Made by a program: the position numbers and the translations under genes
In this document: piece by piece, positions 7,223 through 15,590 of the stretch
How the letters are laid out: each line of letters begins with the position of its first letter
Position numbering within the stretch: the first letter of the stretch is position 1
The notes under the pieces: model-generated
The model's input: the letters and a program-made list of their open reading frames with translations, nothing else
The model's database searches: none
Told to the model about the DNA's origin: nothing
NCBI RefSeq assembly: GCF_021390545.1
Contig: NZ_JAJUWR010000016.1
Coordinates: forward strand, 1 to 64,000
Source: Algoriphagus sp. AGSA1
GTDB taxonomy: Bacteria > Bacteroidota > Bacteroidia > Cytophagales > Cyclobacteriaceae
Reading direction: 5' to 3'
Length of the DNA: 64,000 nucleotides

Positions 7223-8902
7223 ATGGCAAACGAATCATACGACGCAATTGTAGTTGGGTCAGGAATAAGTGGCGGATGGGCTGCCAAAGAATTGACAGAA
7301 AAGGGGTTGAAGGTACTCCTTTTAGAAAGAGGTCCGAATGTAGAGCACATCAAAGACTATAAAACGGCAACACTTCCGCCATGGGAAGTACCACATCGTG
7401 GTAGAAGGACTCAGGAACAGCTTGAGAACCATCCAAATTTGAGAAGAGACTATGTACTAAATGAACTTAATCTGGACTGGTGGGCGCATGAAGATGAATC
7501 CCCTTATGTGGAAGAAAAACCTTTTACATGGTTTAGGGGATACCAGGTTGGTGGCCGCTCTCTACTTTGGGGAAGGCAATCCTATAGGTGGTCTGATCTG
7601 GACTTTGAAGCAAATGCCAAAGAGGGTGTGGCTGTGGATTGGCCGATCCGTTACAAGGATATTGCTCCCTGGTATTCATATGTAGAGAAATTCGCCGGGG
7701 TGTCAGGCTCTAAAGATGGCTTGGATGTCCTTCCTGATGGGGAGTTTATGCCACCTATGCCAATGAACTGTGTGGAGACTGACGCAGCGGCAAAAATAAA
7801 GGAGCATTATAAAGGAGCTAGGACATGGACTATCGGACGTCCAGCGAATATCACCGAACCCTTACCGGGCAGACCTGGGTGCCAGTATCGAAGCAAATGC
7901 TCCTTGGGTTGCCCTTTTGGTGGGTACTTCAGTACCCAAGCATCCACCTTGCCGGCTGCCGAAGCCACAGGCAATCTTACCCTGAGACCTTGGTCTATTG
8001 TGAGAAGGTTGATTTATGACAAGGATAGCAAAAAAGCCACTGGTGTAGAGATCGTTGACGGACAAACAAATGAGACTATAGAATTTGATGCGAAAATTGT
8101 ATTTCTCTGCGCTTCGGCTTTTAATTCTACAGCCATTCTGATGCGTACGGCTACTGATGTATGGCCTGGTGGATTGGGAAGTAGCTCAGGCGAACTTGGA
8201 CATAACGTCATGGACCATCACTTCCGCTTGGGTGCAAGTGGTACTATGGAAGGATATGAGGATAAGTATTATTTTGGCAGAAGACCTACGGGGTTGTATA
8301 TCCCGAGATTTCAGAATGTACATGGCGATAAGAGGGACTACCTTCGGGGGTTTGGCTATCAGGGAGGTGCCAGCCGTAGCGGCTGGACCCGTGATGTGGC
8401 TGAATTGAATTTTGGTGCACCTATGAAAGAGGCGCTTACCCAGCCGGGGCCATGGTCAATGGGCATTACCGCTTTTGGAGAGATTCTTCCATATCATGAA
8501 AATACAATCAAACTCAGCGATTCTGTTAAAGATAAGTGGGGCATGGAAGCACTGGTGATGGATGCCGAGATCAAGGACAACGAAATCAAGATGCGAAAGG
8601 ATATGATGGCCGATGCGGCGGAGATGTTAGAAGTGGCCGGTTTTAAAAATATCAATGAATACGATGCTGGATATACCTTTGGACAAGGTATTCATGAAAT
8701 GGGAACAGCTAGAATGGGAAGAGATCCGAAGACCTCTGTCCTGAATGGGAACAACCAAGTATGGGAAGCCAAGAACGTATTTGTCACTGATGGGGCTTGT
8801 ATGACTTCAGCTGCGGCTGTCAACCCTTCCCTTACCTATATGGCTTTGACTGCCCGGGCAGCAGCCTTTGCGGTAGATGAATTGAAAAAGCAAAACCTCT
8901 AA
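7223..8902 (+). CDS. GMC family FAD-dependent oxidoreductase (sugar 3-dehydrogenase candidate)
   Basis: A 559-residue GMC-family flavoenzyme. The FAD-binding motif is VVGSGISGGWAAKEL (GxGxxG at 12-17). A Cys-rich stretch follows (CQYRSKCSLGCPFG, about 214-227), as in gluconate 2-dehydrogenase large subunits. The C-terminal half carries the GMC active-site region GIHEMGTARMG and the conserved NPSLTYMAL. It has no signal peptide. In this family export depends on the Tat signal of the small subunit, encoded 17 bp downstream. With the cytochrome c at 3033 it makes a complete periplasmic dehydrogenase. Glucoside 3-dehydrogenase activity is inferred from the DUF1080 neighbour. Confidence 0.9.
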   Translation: MANESYDAIVVGSGISGGWAAKELTEKGLKVLLLERGPNVEHIKDYKTATLPPWEVPHRGRRTQEQLENHPNLRRDYVLNELNLDWWAHEDESPYVEEKPFTWFRGYQVGGRSLLWGRQSYRWSDLDFEANAKEGVAVDWPIRYKDIAPWYSYVEKFAGVSGSKDGLDVLPDGEFMPPMPMNCVETDAAAKIKEHYKGARTWTIGRPANITEPLPGRPGCQYRSKCSLGCPFGGYFSTQASTLPAAEATGNLTLRPWSIVRRLIYDKDSKKATGVEIVDGQTNETIEFDAKIVFLCASAFNSTAILMRTATDVWPGGLGSSSGELGHNVMDHHFRLGASGTMEGYEDKYYFGRRPTGLYIPRFQNVHGDKRDYLRGFGYQGGASRSGWTRDVAELNFGAPMKEALTQPGPWSMGITAFGEILPYHENTIKLSDSVKDKWGMEALVMDAEIKDNEIKMRKDMMADAAEMLEVAGFKNINEYDAGYTFGQGIHEMGTARMGRDPKTSVLNGNNQVWEAKNVFVTDGACMTSAAAVNPSLTYMALTARAAAFAVDELKKQNL

Positions 8903-8919
8903 TCGTAAAAGCAAACACT

Positions 8920-9480
8920 ATGACTATGAATAGAAGAGACGCTTTGAAAAGCGTCATGGTAATGATGGGGGGGACGATGATAGGCGCTTCGGCGATTATG
9001 ACCGGATGTACTCCCGAGAACCAGATAGAAGGATTGGATTTTGATCCTGATGATGTAGCTTTCTTGGATGAATTAGGAGATACTATTATCCCCGAGACCG
9101 ATACTCCGGGCGCTAAGGCTGTAGGGATCGGCTCATTTATGGTGATGATGGTCAAAGATACCTATGACGGAGATAGCCAGAAGGCATTCGTGGATGGCTT
9201 GAATAAGTTGAGAAAAGATTTCAAATCAACCAATGGAAAAGACTTTGTAGGGGCACCTGCGGAAGAGCGTTTGGCTTACTTGAATTCCATGTATGAGGAG
9301 TATAAAGCCAGTGGGGGAGAAAGAAGTCCACAAGTGATCAATATGCTCCGTGACCTGACTGTATTGGGCTACTTCACTTCTGAAATTGGTTCTACCCAAG
9401 CACTAAATTTTGTGGAGACACCTGGAAGATTTGACCCGTGTATTCCATATAATGAAGGAGATAAAGCTTTCGCACTATAA
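8920..9480 (+). CDS. Gluconate 2-dehydrogenase subunit 3 family protein
   Basis: A 186-residue protein with a Tat-type N-terminus (NRRDALKSVMVMMGGTMIGA) ending in a possible lipobox MTGC, then the subunit-3 domain (PF13618) with FLDELGDTIIPETDTPGAKA and LTVLGYFTSEIGSTQALNF. Subunit 3 is the small partner of GMC flavoproteins and carries the export signal for the complex. It directly follows the GMC gene, with the TIM-barrel gene downstream on the same strand. Call is strong. Confidence 0.92.
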   Translation: MTMNRRDALKSVMVMMGGTMIGASAIMTGCTPENQIEGLDFDPDDVAFLDELGDTIIPETDTPGAKAVGIGSFMVMMVKDTYDGDSQKAFVDGLNKLRKDFKSTNGKDFVGAPAEERLAYLNSMYEEYKASGGERSPQVINMLRDLTVLGYFTSEIGSTQALNFVETPGRFDPCIPYNEGDKAFAL

Positions 9481-9529
9481 GTTAAACCTAACCTGATTTA
9501 AGACCTACTTAGGGGTAGGCTATTCTTTT

Positions 9530-10399
9530 ATGAACAAACAACGAAGAAAATTTCTACAGATAAGCAGCTTGCTAGGTGTAGGTGTGGCATTGTTGCCTTA
9601 TGAGCTTGTGGCCGGATCCATGGACAAGGCTAAGCTTTCTAAATTCGGACTCCAACTCTACTCCGTAAAAGAGGAGATGGCAAAGGATGCAGCCGCGACT
9701 ATGCGTAAGTTGGCCGCTTTTGGGTACAAACAATTTGAAGGATTTGATGGAGGAAAGGGCATACTCTGGGGAATGAACCCTGCCGAATGCAAAAAATTAA
9801 TGGGTGAGATTGGGGTGGATTTTATATCATCTCATGCCAATGTGTTCAAGGATCTTGATGCCCAGGCAGAGCAAGCTGCAGAAGTGGGAATGAAATACTT
9901 AATCTGCCCGTATATAGGAGCGCAAAAATCAGTGGATGAATGGAAAAAAGTAGCAGATAGATTCAATGATGCTGGCAAGACACTCAAGTCCCACGGGCTA
10001 AAGTTCGCCTACCATAACCACGATTATACCTTTAAAATGCTTGATGGCCAGCTTCCTCAAGATATTTTGATGGCAAATACAGATCCGGAATTGGTTGATT
10101 TCGAATTGGATATGTACTGGGCATTTGTGGCCGGATATGATCCATTAGAGTATATTTCCAGATTTCCCGGCAGATATAAGCTGTGTCATATAAAAGATGC
10201 CGAAGCTGAAGGTGGAGGAAATGCACATGACCGTGGCGTATTATTGGGTACAGGTGAAATGCCCTATGCGGATATCATCAAGAAGTCCAAGAAATATGGT
10301 ATGGAATATTTCGTGGTTGAACAGGAGAGGTTTGTAGGTACCAATCCCTTAGAGGCAGCTGAGAAAAACGCAGCTTATCTGACTAAATTAAAGGTTTGA
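9530..10399 (+). CDS. Tat-signal sugar phosphate isomerase/epimerase (TIM barrel)
   Basis: A 289-residue TIM-barrel protein with a Tat-like signal (QRRKFLQISSLLGVGVALLP, residues 4-23), so probably periplasmic. Barrel signatures are FGLQLYSVKEEM, FAYHNHDYTF (His/Asp), DFELDMYWAFVAG, LCHIKDAE and FVVEQERF. It is the last gene of the plus-strand run, and its 3' end overlaps the convergent chemoreceptor-like gene by 12 bp. Members of this subfamily recur in Bacteroidota and Planctomycetes beside DUF1080 genes. The product formed is unknown; an isomerase or lyase for a 3-keto sugar is plausible. Confidence 0.85.
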   Translation: MNKQRRKFLQISSLLGVGVALLPYELVAGSMDKAKLSKFGLQLYSVKEEMAKDAAATMRKLAAFGYKQFEGFDGGKGILWGMNPAECKKLMGEIGVDFISSHANVFKDLDAQAEQAAEVGMKYLICPYIGAQKSVDEWKKVADRFNDAGKTLKSHGLKFAYHNHDYTFKMLDGQLPQDILMANTDPELVDFELDMYWAFVAGYDPLEYISRFPGRYKLCHIKDAEAEGGGNAHDRGVLLGTGEMPYADIIKKSKKYGMEYFVVEQERFVGTNPLEAAEKNAAYLTKLKV

Positions 10400-11035
10400 T
10401 TTACTTTTTTTATCTCTGAAAAGTATAAAATACAATGCGAGGGCAAGGATAATCAGCAGAGCCACTTCAAATTGAGACCAAATCTGGGAGCGATTGATAA
10501 TGATGTTGGCTTTGTTGATTAGCTTTTCGCCTTCTTCCATCTGTATTTTACTCAGGTTGTCCAGATCTTGTTGGGCTTTGCTTATTTTTTGGTCGTATAA
10601 CATTACCTGGTCACTGTTGACCCCGGAGGAGTCAGAATAGAGGAGGCTATAGTTTTTGATCTGTAAATCATTTTCAATGATACTTTTAAAGTCAGTTAGG
10701 AACACCGCTTCCTGATTGGTTAGGTTGGTTTTTTCAAAATCATTTACAATTGTGGAGATGTTTCGTTCATGTTCAGCGATTTCATCAATAACCCGCGAGT
10801 AATCATAATTGATATTGCAGTGATCCACAAGCTTCTGGATTTTGAACAGATTTTCTGAGATTCTAAAGATGTAACCTTCTACTACAAGCCGGTCATTATA
10901 AACTTCCGCAAAAGTGCCACTGATTTCCTTGAACGCCTGACGTTCTGTGATATTTTTGCTATAAAACAAGAGCATCAAAAGGCCAATGACCACAAGTGCT
11001 GTTGTTTTCTTTCGCCGAGAAGAAGTACTTTTCAT
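10388..11035 (-). CDS. Membrane protein with four-helix-bundle (4HB_MCP-like) sensor domain
   Basis: A 215-residue protein with an N-terminal membrane segment (about 12-25), a long helical periplasmic region (about 30-190, with NNS-poor, charged heptad-like helices such as YSRVIDEIAEHERNISTIV), and a C-terminal membrane segment (about 192-208) ending in a basic tail. This is the layout of the 4HB_MCP ligand-binding module of chemoreceptors and sensor kinases, but no signalling domain follows. It may be a stand-alone sensor or a structural membrane protein. It converges on the sugar operon with a 12-bp overlap. Confidence 0.6.
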   Translation of the reverse strand: MKSTSSRRKKTTALVVIGLLMLLFYSKNITERQAFKEISGTFAEVYNDRLVVEGYIFRISENLFKIQKLVDHCNINYDYSRVIDEIAEHERNISTIVNDFEKTNLTNQEAVFLTDFKSIIENDLQIKNYSLLYSDSSGVNSDQVMLYDQKISKAQQDLDNLSKIQMEEGEKLINKANIIINRSQIWSQFEVALLIILALALYFILFRDKKSKSNL

Positions 11036-11286
11036 TAGTGTGTTGGTTGTTTTTTAATGGTCATTTGGTTGCTCGTGGTGGGGCAGGTACTCTGAGGAGA
11101 TTAAAATATCAGGTGCCCTCTGTGCCTTAAAGATGATTTTAATTGTACTGATTTCATAGTAAACTATTATGGATGTATATTTTATTGAGTTTAGTAATAA
11201 GTTTCTGGCTGCCCAAGCAATATTGGCTTAAAGATAAATGTACCTTTTCAACTTAGAAGATATTAAAGAGGATTTTCAGGCTATTT

Positions 11287-12075
11287 TCAAGGTTTTTTAT
11301 CATAGACTCTCACATAATCTATCTCCATCCGCTGTGGCCATATATCAGTAGCTACTCCTTGCTGCCCACCCCAGTTGCAGCCTACTGCAATATTTAGGAT
11401 TAGGTGAAAGGGTTGGTCAAATGGCCACTCTTTATAATCGCCCCCGGAATTATGGAAGGTATAGTAAATATCTCCATCTAGTAAGAAGTCGATCTTTTCT
11501 TCAGTCCAGTCTATAGCATAGCTATGAAAAGCTCTACTAAAATCCGGGACTTGGACAAAGCCCCCCCGTTGAGTAGCTATGGTATGGTTGAATGCCTCGG
11601 TATGTACTGTCCCATGAATTTTGCCTGGATCGAATCACACATGTTCCATTATATCTATTTCACCATTCTTTGGCCATCCGCCGTAGTTGTTTTCTTCTGG
11701 AAGCATCCAGATAGCTGGCCAGCTTCCCCTGCCTTGAGGTAACTTTGCTTTTACTTCTATATAGCCGTATCGCCAAGCTGCCTGCCCTCTGGTCAGCAGT
11801 CGTGCAGAGGTATATCCTTTAGCTTGGGTAGAGTCAGCATGGGCTTCAATTACCAAGTTCCCATTTTCAACACGGGCATTTTTAAGGTCATATTGTGTAT
11901 AATATTCCAGTTCGCCATTTCCCCAGCCATGGTCTCCCATATCGTAAACCCATTTTGTAGGATCGGGAGGGCCTTCCACAGAAAACTCTTCTGACCACAG
12001 CAAACGGGCTTCTTGGGCAAAACCGCAGATATTTAGCACCATCAATATAACAAGGTGGAAACAGAGAGCTTTCAT
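11287..12075 (-). pseudogene. Glycoside hydrolase family 16 (laminarinase-like) with one in-frame stop
   Basis: The first 146 codons encode a signal peptide (cleavage after GFAQ) and the GH16 fold up to the active site EIDIMEHV (nucleophile Glu, Asp, acid/base Glu all present). A TGA at 11635-11637 follows where family members have Gly (GGA to TGA is one substitution). The same frame then continues intact for about 115 codons (FDPGKIHGTVHTEAFNH, later FHLILNIAVGCNWGG and MEIDYVRVYD) to a normal stop at 11287. Everything needed for a 262-residue enzyme is present except this one codon. It is a recent pseudogene, or a sequencing error. Confidence 0.88.
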
Positions 12076-12144
12076 CTTTTGTAGGTATGGAATATACTTT
12101 GCGATACTCTAGATAGTAAAAGTTTAACTTAAACCACAAGTATA

Positions 12145-12336
12145 ATGTCAACTAACCTAAAATTAAAAGGAAACTGGAATATCTTAAAAGGTAAACTCAA
12201 AGAAAAGTACGGACAACTGACCGATGATGATTTGACTTATGTTGAAGGAAAAGAGGATCAATTACTGGGTCAGATTCAAAAGAAGACTGGAGAAACCGAA
12301 GATTTTCTGAGAAAAGAGCTTTTTGAAGCTGAATAA
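12145..12336 (+). CDS. CsbD family protein
   Basis: A 63-residue CsbD-like protein (PF05532): [18 protein letters not shown] at the N-terminus and a second charged helix with [17 protein letters not shown]. The family is induced by general stress in many bacteria; the molecular function is unknown. It is a single-gene unit with its own terminator, divergent from the GH16 gene. Confidence 0.92.
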   Translation: MSTNLKLKGNWNILKGKLKEKYGQLTDDDLTYVEGKEDQLLGQIQKKTGETEDFLRKELFEAE

Positions 12337-12340
12337 ACGA

Positions 12341-12364
12341 AAACGGCGAAAGCCGTTTTTTTTT
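12341..12364 (+). terminator. Terminator after csbD-like gene
   Basis: AAACGGC-GAAA-GCCGTTT, a GNRA-type loop followed by a run of T, 4 bp after the stop codon. Confidence 0.9.
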
Positions 12365-12514
12365 GTCAAGGGAGTTGGGCTATAATTATTTGATGAATTG
12401 ATTTTCATCCGGGAGATATTATCAGGCTGATAGGAAGGATCATTTTTTTGGGATAGACCTAAGGTATCTTCATAGAATGTTTAAATTTAACCAAAGAAAT
12501 AAACCCAAAAACAA

Positions 12515-13678
12515 ATGGCATACTATCATAGACTTGGTTCCTTACCGCCTAAAAGGCATACGCAGTTCCGACAGCCGGACGGAAGTCTCTATAAAGAAGA
12601 GGTGGTGAGTTCCAAAGGATTTTCAGGAATATACTCCACATTATATCACATCCATAATCCAAACGAGGTAAAAGCTATAGGTGAACCAGTGCGATATTCC
12701 TGGAAACCTGCCAATGGGCATGGTTTACGACAAACCCACTTAAAAACCTCGGAAATAGAATTTACAGGGGAGGATTATCTTTCTGCCAGAAGAAATCTGC
12801 TGATAAACTCCGATGTGATGATGGGGATATGTTCCCCGAGGCAGCGAAAAATGGATTGTTATTTCAAGAATGCCGACGGAGATGAGTTGATATATATCCA
12901 TGATGGAGAGGGGGTGATGTATTCCCAGTTTGGAAGGCTGGAGGTGCATAAAGGAGATTACATAGTGATCCCGCGGACGACTATATACAGATTTGAATTT
13001 GAGGAAAGCGGTCCTCTTAGACTTCTTGTTATAGAATCTTCTGGTGCCATAGAAACCGTCAGGCGCTATCGAAATGAAGTAGGACAACTATTGGAGCATT
13101 CTCCATATTGTGAGCGGGATATCCGTCCTCCCCTCGAATTACATCTAGAAAAAGAAAAAGGAGATTACCTTGTAAAGATCAAAAAGCAGGGCATGCTATA
13201 TCATTATTCCTACGGGCATAGCCCGCTGGATATCGTAGGTTGGGATGGGTATTTGTATCCCTATGCGCTCTCTATTTATGATTTTGAACCGATAACCGGA
13301 AGAATTCACCAGCCACCCCCAGTCCATCAGACTTTTCAGGCAGGAGGATTTGTGGTCTGCTCTTTTGTGCCAAGATTGTTTGATTACCATCCCTTATCTA
13401 TTCCCGCACCTTACAATCATTCCAATATTGATTCAGATGAAGTGTTGTATTATGCAGAAGGTGAATTTATGAGCCGTAAAGGCATAGATAGGGGATCATT
13501 TACCATCCATATGGGTGGATTGCCTCATGGACCCCACCCCGGGACTGTGGAAAAATCCATAGGTGCCAAGGCAACGGATGAATATGCTGTCATGCTGGAT
13601 ACCTTCAAATCGCTGCAGATTACGACGGATGCGTTAGAGTTTGTCGATGAAAATTATCCTATGAGCTGGACGGAGTAG
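12515..13678 (+). CDS. hmgA: Homogentisate 1,2-dioxygenase family protein
   Basis: A 387-residue double-cupin protein matching the shorter Bacteroidota form of homogentisate 1,2-dioxygenase, which opens the ring of homogentisate in tyrosine and phenylalanine breakdown. The N-terminus MAYYHRLGSLPPKRHTQFR is typical. Likely iron ligands are in the C-terminal cupin: the His of PYNHSN, a Glu in SDEVLYY and the His residues of HGPHPGT. No other tyrosine catabolic gene (fumarylacetoacetase, 4-HPP dioxygenase) is adjacent. Transcribed alone, it shares a bidirectional terminator with pafA. Confidence 0.82.
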   Translation: MAYYHRLGSLPPKRHTQFRQPDGSLYKEEVVSSKGFSGIYSTLYHIHNPNEVKAIGEPVRYSWKPANGHGLRQTHLKTSEIEFTGEDYLSARRNLLINSDVMMGICSPRQRKMDCYFKNADGDELIYIHDGEGVMYSQFGRLEVHKGDYIVIPRTTIYRFEFEESGPLRLLVIESSGAIETVRRYRNEVGQLLEHSPYCERDIRPPLELHLEKEKGDYLVKIKKQGMLYHYSYGHSPLDIVGWDGYLYPYALSIYDFEPITGRIHQPPPVHQTFQAGGFVVCSFVPRLFDYHPLSIPAPYNHSNIDSDEVLYYAEGEFMSRKGIDRGSFTIHMGGLPHGPHPGTVEKSIGAKATDEYAVMLDTFKSLQITTDALEFVDENYPMSWTE

Positions 13679-13792
13679 GATAGACGATTTACGATTGTAG
13701 AATTTATGATGGGAATGTGAATGTTGAGCCTGATACCGGTCTGCACAATGCATTCAGGAAATCAAGAGACTCCTAGAATCCTTCAAAAACAG

Positions 13793-13827
13793 AAAAGCCT
13801 CGATCTTTGAAATCGAGGCTTTTTTTG
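13793..13827. terminator. Bidirectional terminator between hmgA and pafA
   Basis: AAAGCCTCGAT/ATCGAGGCTTT stem with flanking A and T runs on both sides, lying between two convergent genes. Confidence 0.88.
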
Positions 13828-13844
13828 GATTTGAGAAGGTATGC

Positions 13845-15479
13845 TTACTTTTTATCAGTAATCTCCAGAATAGGGTTGCCGGTTGATCCATTTGGAAGTT
13901 TGATATCTAGCATCATGCAGAGTGTAGGAGTGATATCAGTAATCGACACATGACGGGAGCTCTCTCCCTGAGGTATTTTCCAGCCATAGAATACCATTGG
14001 GATATTAGTGTCGTAGGTGTAGCCAGTGCCATGTGAAGTACCTCTGTCCCCACCGTTCAGCCATGCCGGCTCCAGCACGAGAAGAATATCACCAGAGGCT
14101 TTGTGGTTATATCCCATTTGGAGCCGCATGGCATTTCCCATAGTGAACTCCCTTGTCCTCATAGCTGTGCCAGTATAGACTTCCTTGATCCCCTCAATCT
14201 TTACCAAGAATTGGGCAATTTCATTTTCAAAGTCTTCTTGGTTAAGCTTTTTGTCAGCAATTAGTCTGTGATTCAAGAATAGCTGGTTGTTTGAAATGTT
14301 TTTGATCCAATCACCTTCTCCATACTGCGAGGTGATGTAGTCTAAGAGCGCTGTGCGCATTTCACTGGTTTTAAGATTGCCTGCAGGTACATTCTCACTG
14401 ATCATGTGGGTGGCTACTTCAGCTACGGCGTGGTCCGCGGTAAGGAATATTAGGTATTGATCTTTTCCGTAGGTTTTATCCAGATAAGCAAAAAGTCGGG
14501 CTATTTCTTGATCCAGCCTCAGGTAAGTGTCTTCAATTTCCTTGGACTGAGGCCCGAATCTATGGCCTATATAATCAGGTGAGGAAAAGCTCAACGCTAA
14601 GAAATCTGTTTCTTCTCCCATACCCAGTTTTTCTCCTTCCAGTGCCGCCAAGGCAAAATCCAAAGTCATGGTATTGCCATAGGGAGTAGAAGAAATCAAG
14701 CCAAATTCCCCGTTGGTTTTTCTAAGTTCATTTAAGTCATACGGAAAAGTCGGTGAATCTTTTCCTAAGAAAATCCCTTCGAACTCATTGTCATCAGCAA
14801 TACTTTCTGTGTAAGTTTCTATTGGATACAGAGTGTTCCAGGTCTGTGAGAGGTATTTATCCACAACCTTTCTTTCATTAAACTTAGTTACCCACTCAGG
14901 CAGTTTGTCATAGTAATAAGAAGAAGTCATAAATTCCCCGGTTTTGCTGTCAAACCAATAGGCATCACCCATGTGTCCAGCAGGAAGGCTTGCGCCCCTA
15001 TCTTTGATTGCTACACCTATTACCTTTGACCTTTTTTGGGTCGCAATCCGAAGTTCGTCTGTAACAGTGGTGGTGAGCATGTTTCGAGGGCTTATAAATC
15101 CATTTGAGGCAGAGCCTCCTATGTTTGTCACAGTAGTGTCCCCCGCACAATAAATCATTTGGTCTAGTCGCTTCACATACCAATCATTACCGATGATTCC
15201 GTGCGATGCTGGAGTAGTGCCAGTATAGACGGAAGCATGACCAGGGCCTGTGTAAGTTGGGATGTAATTATAATGGCCGTTTTTAAGCATGAAACCATCC
15301 TGCATCAATCGTTTAAAACCATCTTCCGAATATCTGTCAGAGAACCGGTACAGGTAATCTTGACGCATCTGATCTACGATAATTCCTACAACAATTTTTG
15401 GTTTCTCGGCCTGAGCTTGTGTGACAGCCGGGTATGCCATCAATAGAAAGAGCAAAAATAAAATTCTGAATTTGTTCAT
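13845..15479 (-). CDS. pafA: PafA-like alkaline phosphatase
   Basis: A 544-residue exported phosphatase of the alkaline phosphatase superfamily. Signal peptide about 1-22, then VGIIVDQMRQDYLY (metal-binding Asp36), nucleophile Thr77 in PTYTGPGHAS, Asn98 in GNDWY and the KDR motif (Lys159, Arg161). By alignment from memory these match D38, T79, N100, K162 and R164 of Elizabethkingia (Chryseobacterium) PafA, the set that marks a phosphomonoesterase. Further metal ligands are in TADHAVAE and DRGTSHGTGY. PafA enzymes release phosphate from organic esters without repression by phosphate. It is not in an obvious operon. Confidence 0.87.
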   Translation of the reverse strand: MNKFRILFLLFLLMAYPAVTQAQAEKPKIVVGIIVDQMRQDYLYRFSDRYSEDGFKRLMQDGFMLKNGHYNYIPTYTGPGHASVYTGTTPASHGIIGNDWYVKRLDQMIYCAGDTTVTNIGGSASNGFISPRNMLTTTVTDELRIATQKRSKVIGVAIKDRGASLPAGHMGDAYWFDSKTGEFMTSSYYYDKLPEWVTKFNERKVVDKYLSQTWNTLYPIETYTESIADDNEFEGIFLGKDSPTFPYDLNELRKTNGEFGLISSTPYGNTMTLDFALAALEGEKLGMGEETDFLALSFSSPDYIGHRFGPQSKEIEDTYLRLDQEIARLFAYLDKTYGKDQYLIFLTADHAVAEVATHMISENVPAGNLKTSEMRTALLDYITSQYGEGDWIKNISNNQLFLNHRLIADKKLNQEDFENEIAQFLVKIEGIKEVYTGTAMRTREFTMGNAMRLQMGYNHKASGDILLVLEPAWLNGGDRGTSHGTGYTYDTNIPMVFYGWKIPQGESSRHVSITDITPTLCMMLDIKLPNGSTGNPILEITDKK

Positions 15480-15590
15480 GTTTTGATTTTTTGGTCTCCA
15501 AAGATAAGAATCTGACGCTATCGGTAGATTATGACTTTGTTAAATGGTCAAAAGCACTGACATTAGAATTCAAAATCTGATTTAATCTCT

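Noticed and set aside
11635..11637. TGA in the GH16 gene as a selenocysteine codon
   Set aside because: The aligned residue in the family is Gly, not Cys, and no SECIS-like structure or selenoprotein genes are seen; a plain nonsense change is simpler.
14857..14865. A perfect DnaA box TTATCCACA
   Set aside because: It is a single copy inside the pafA coding sequence, far from dnaA; one box by chance is not evidence for an origin.
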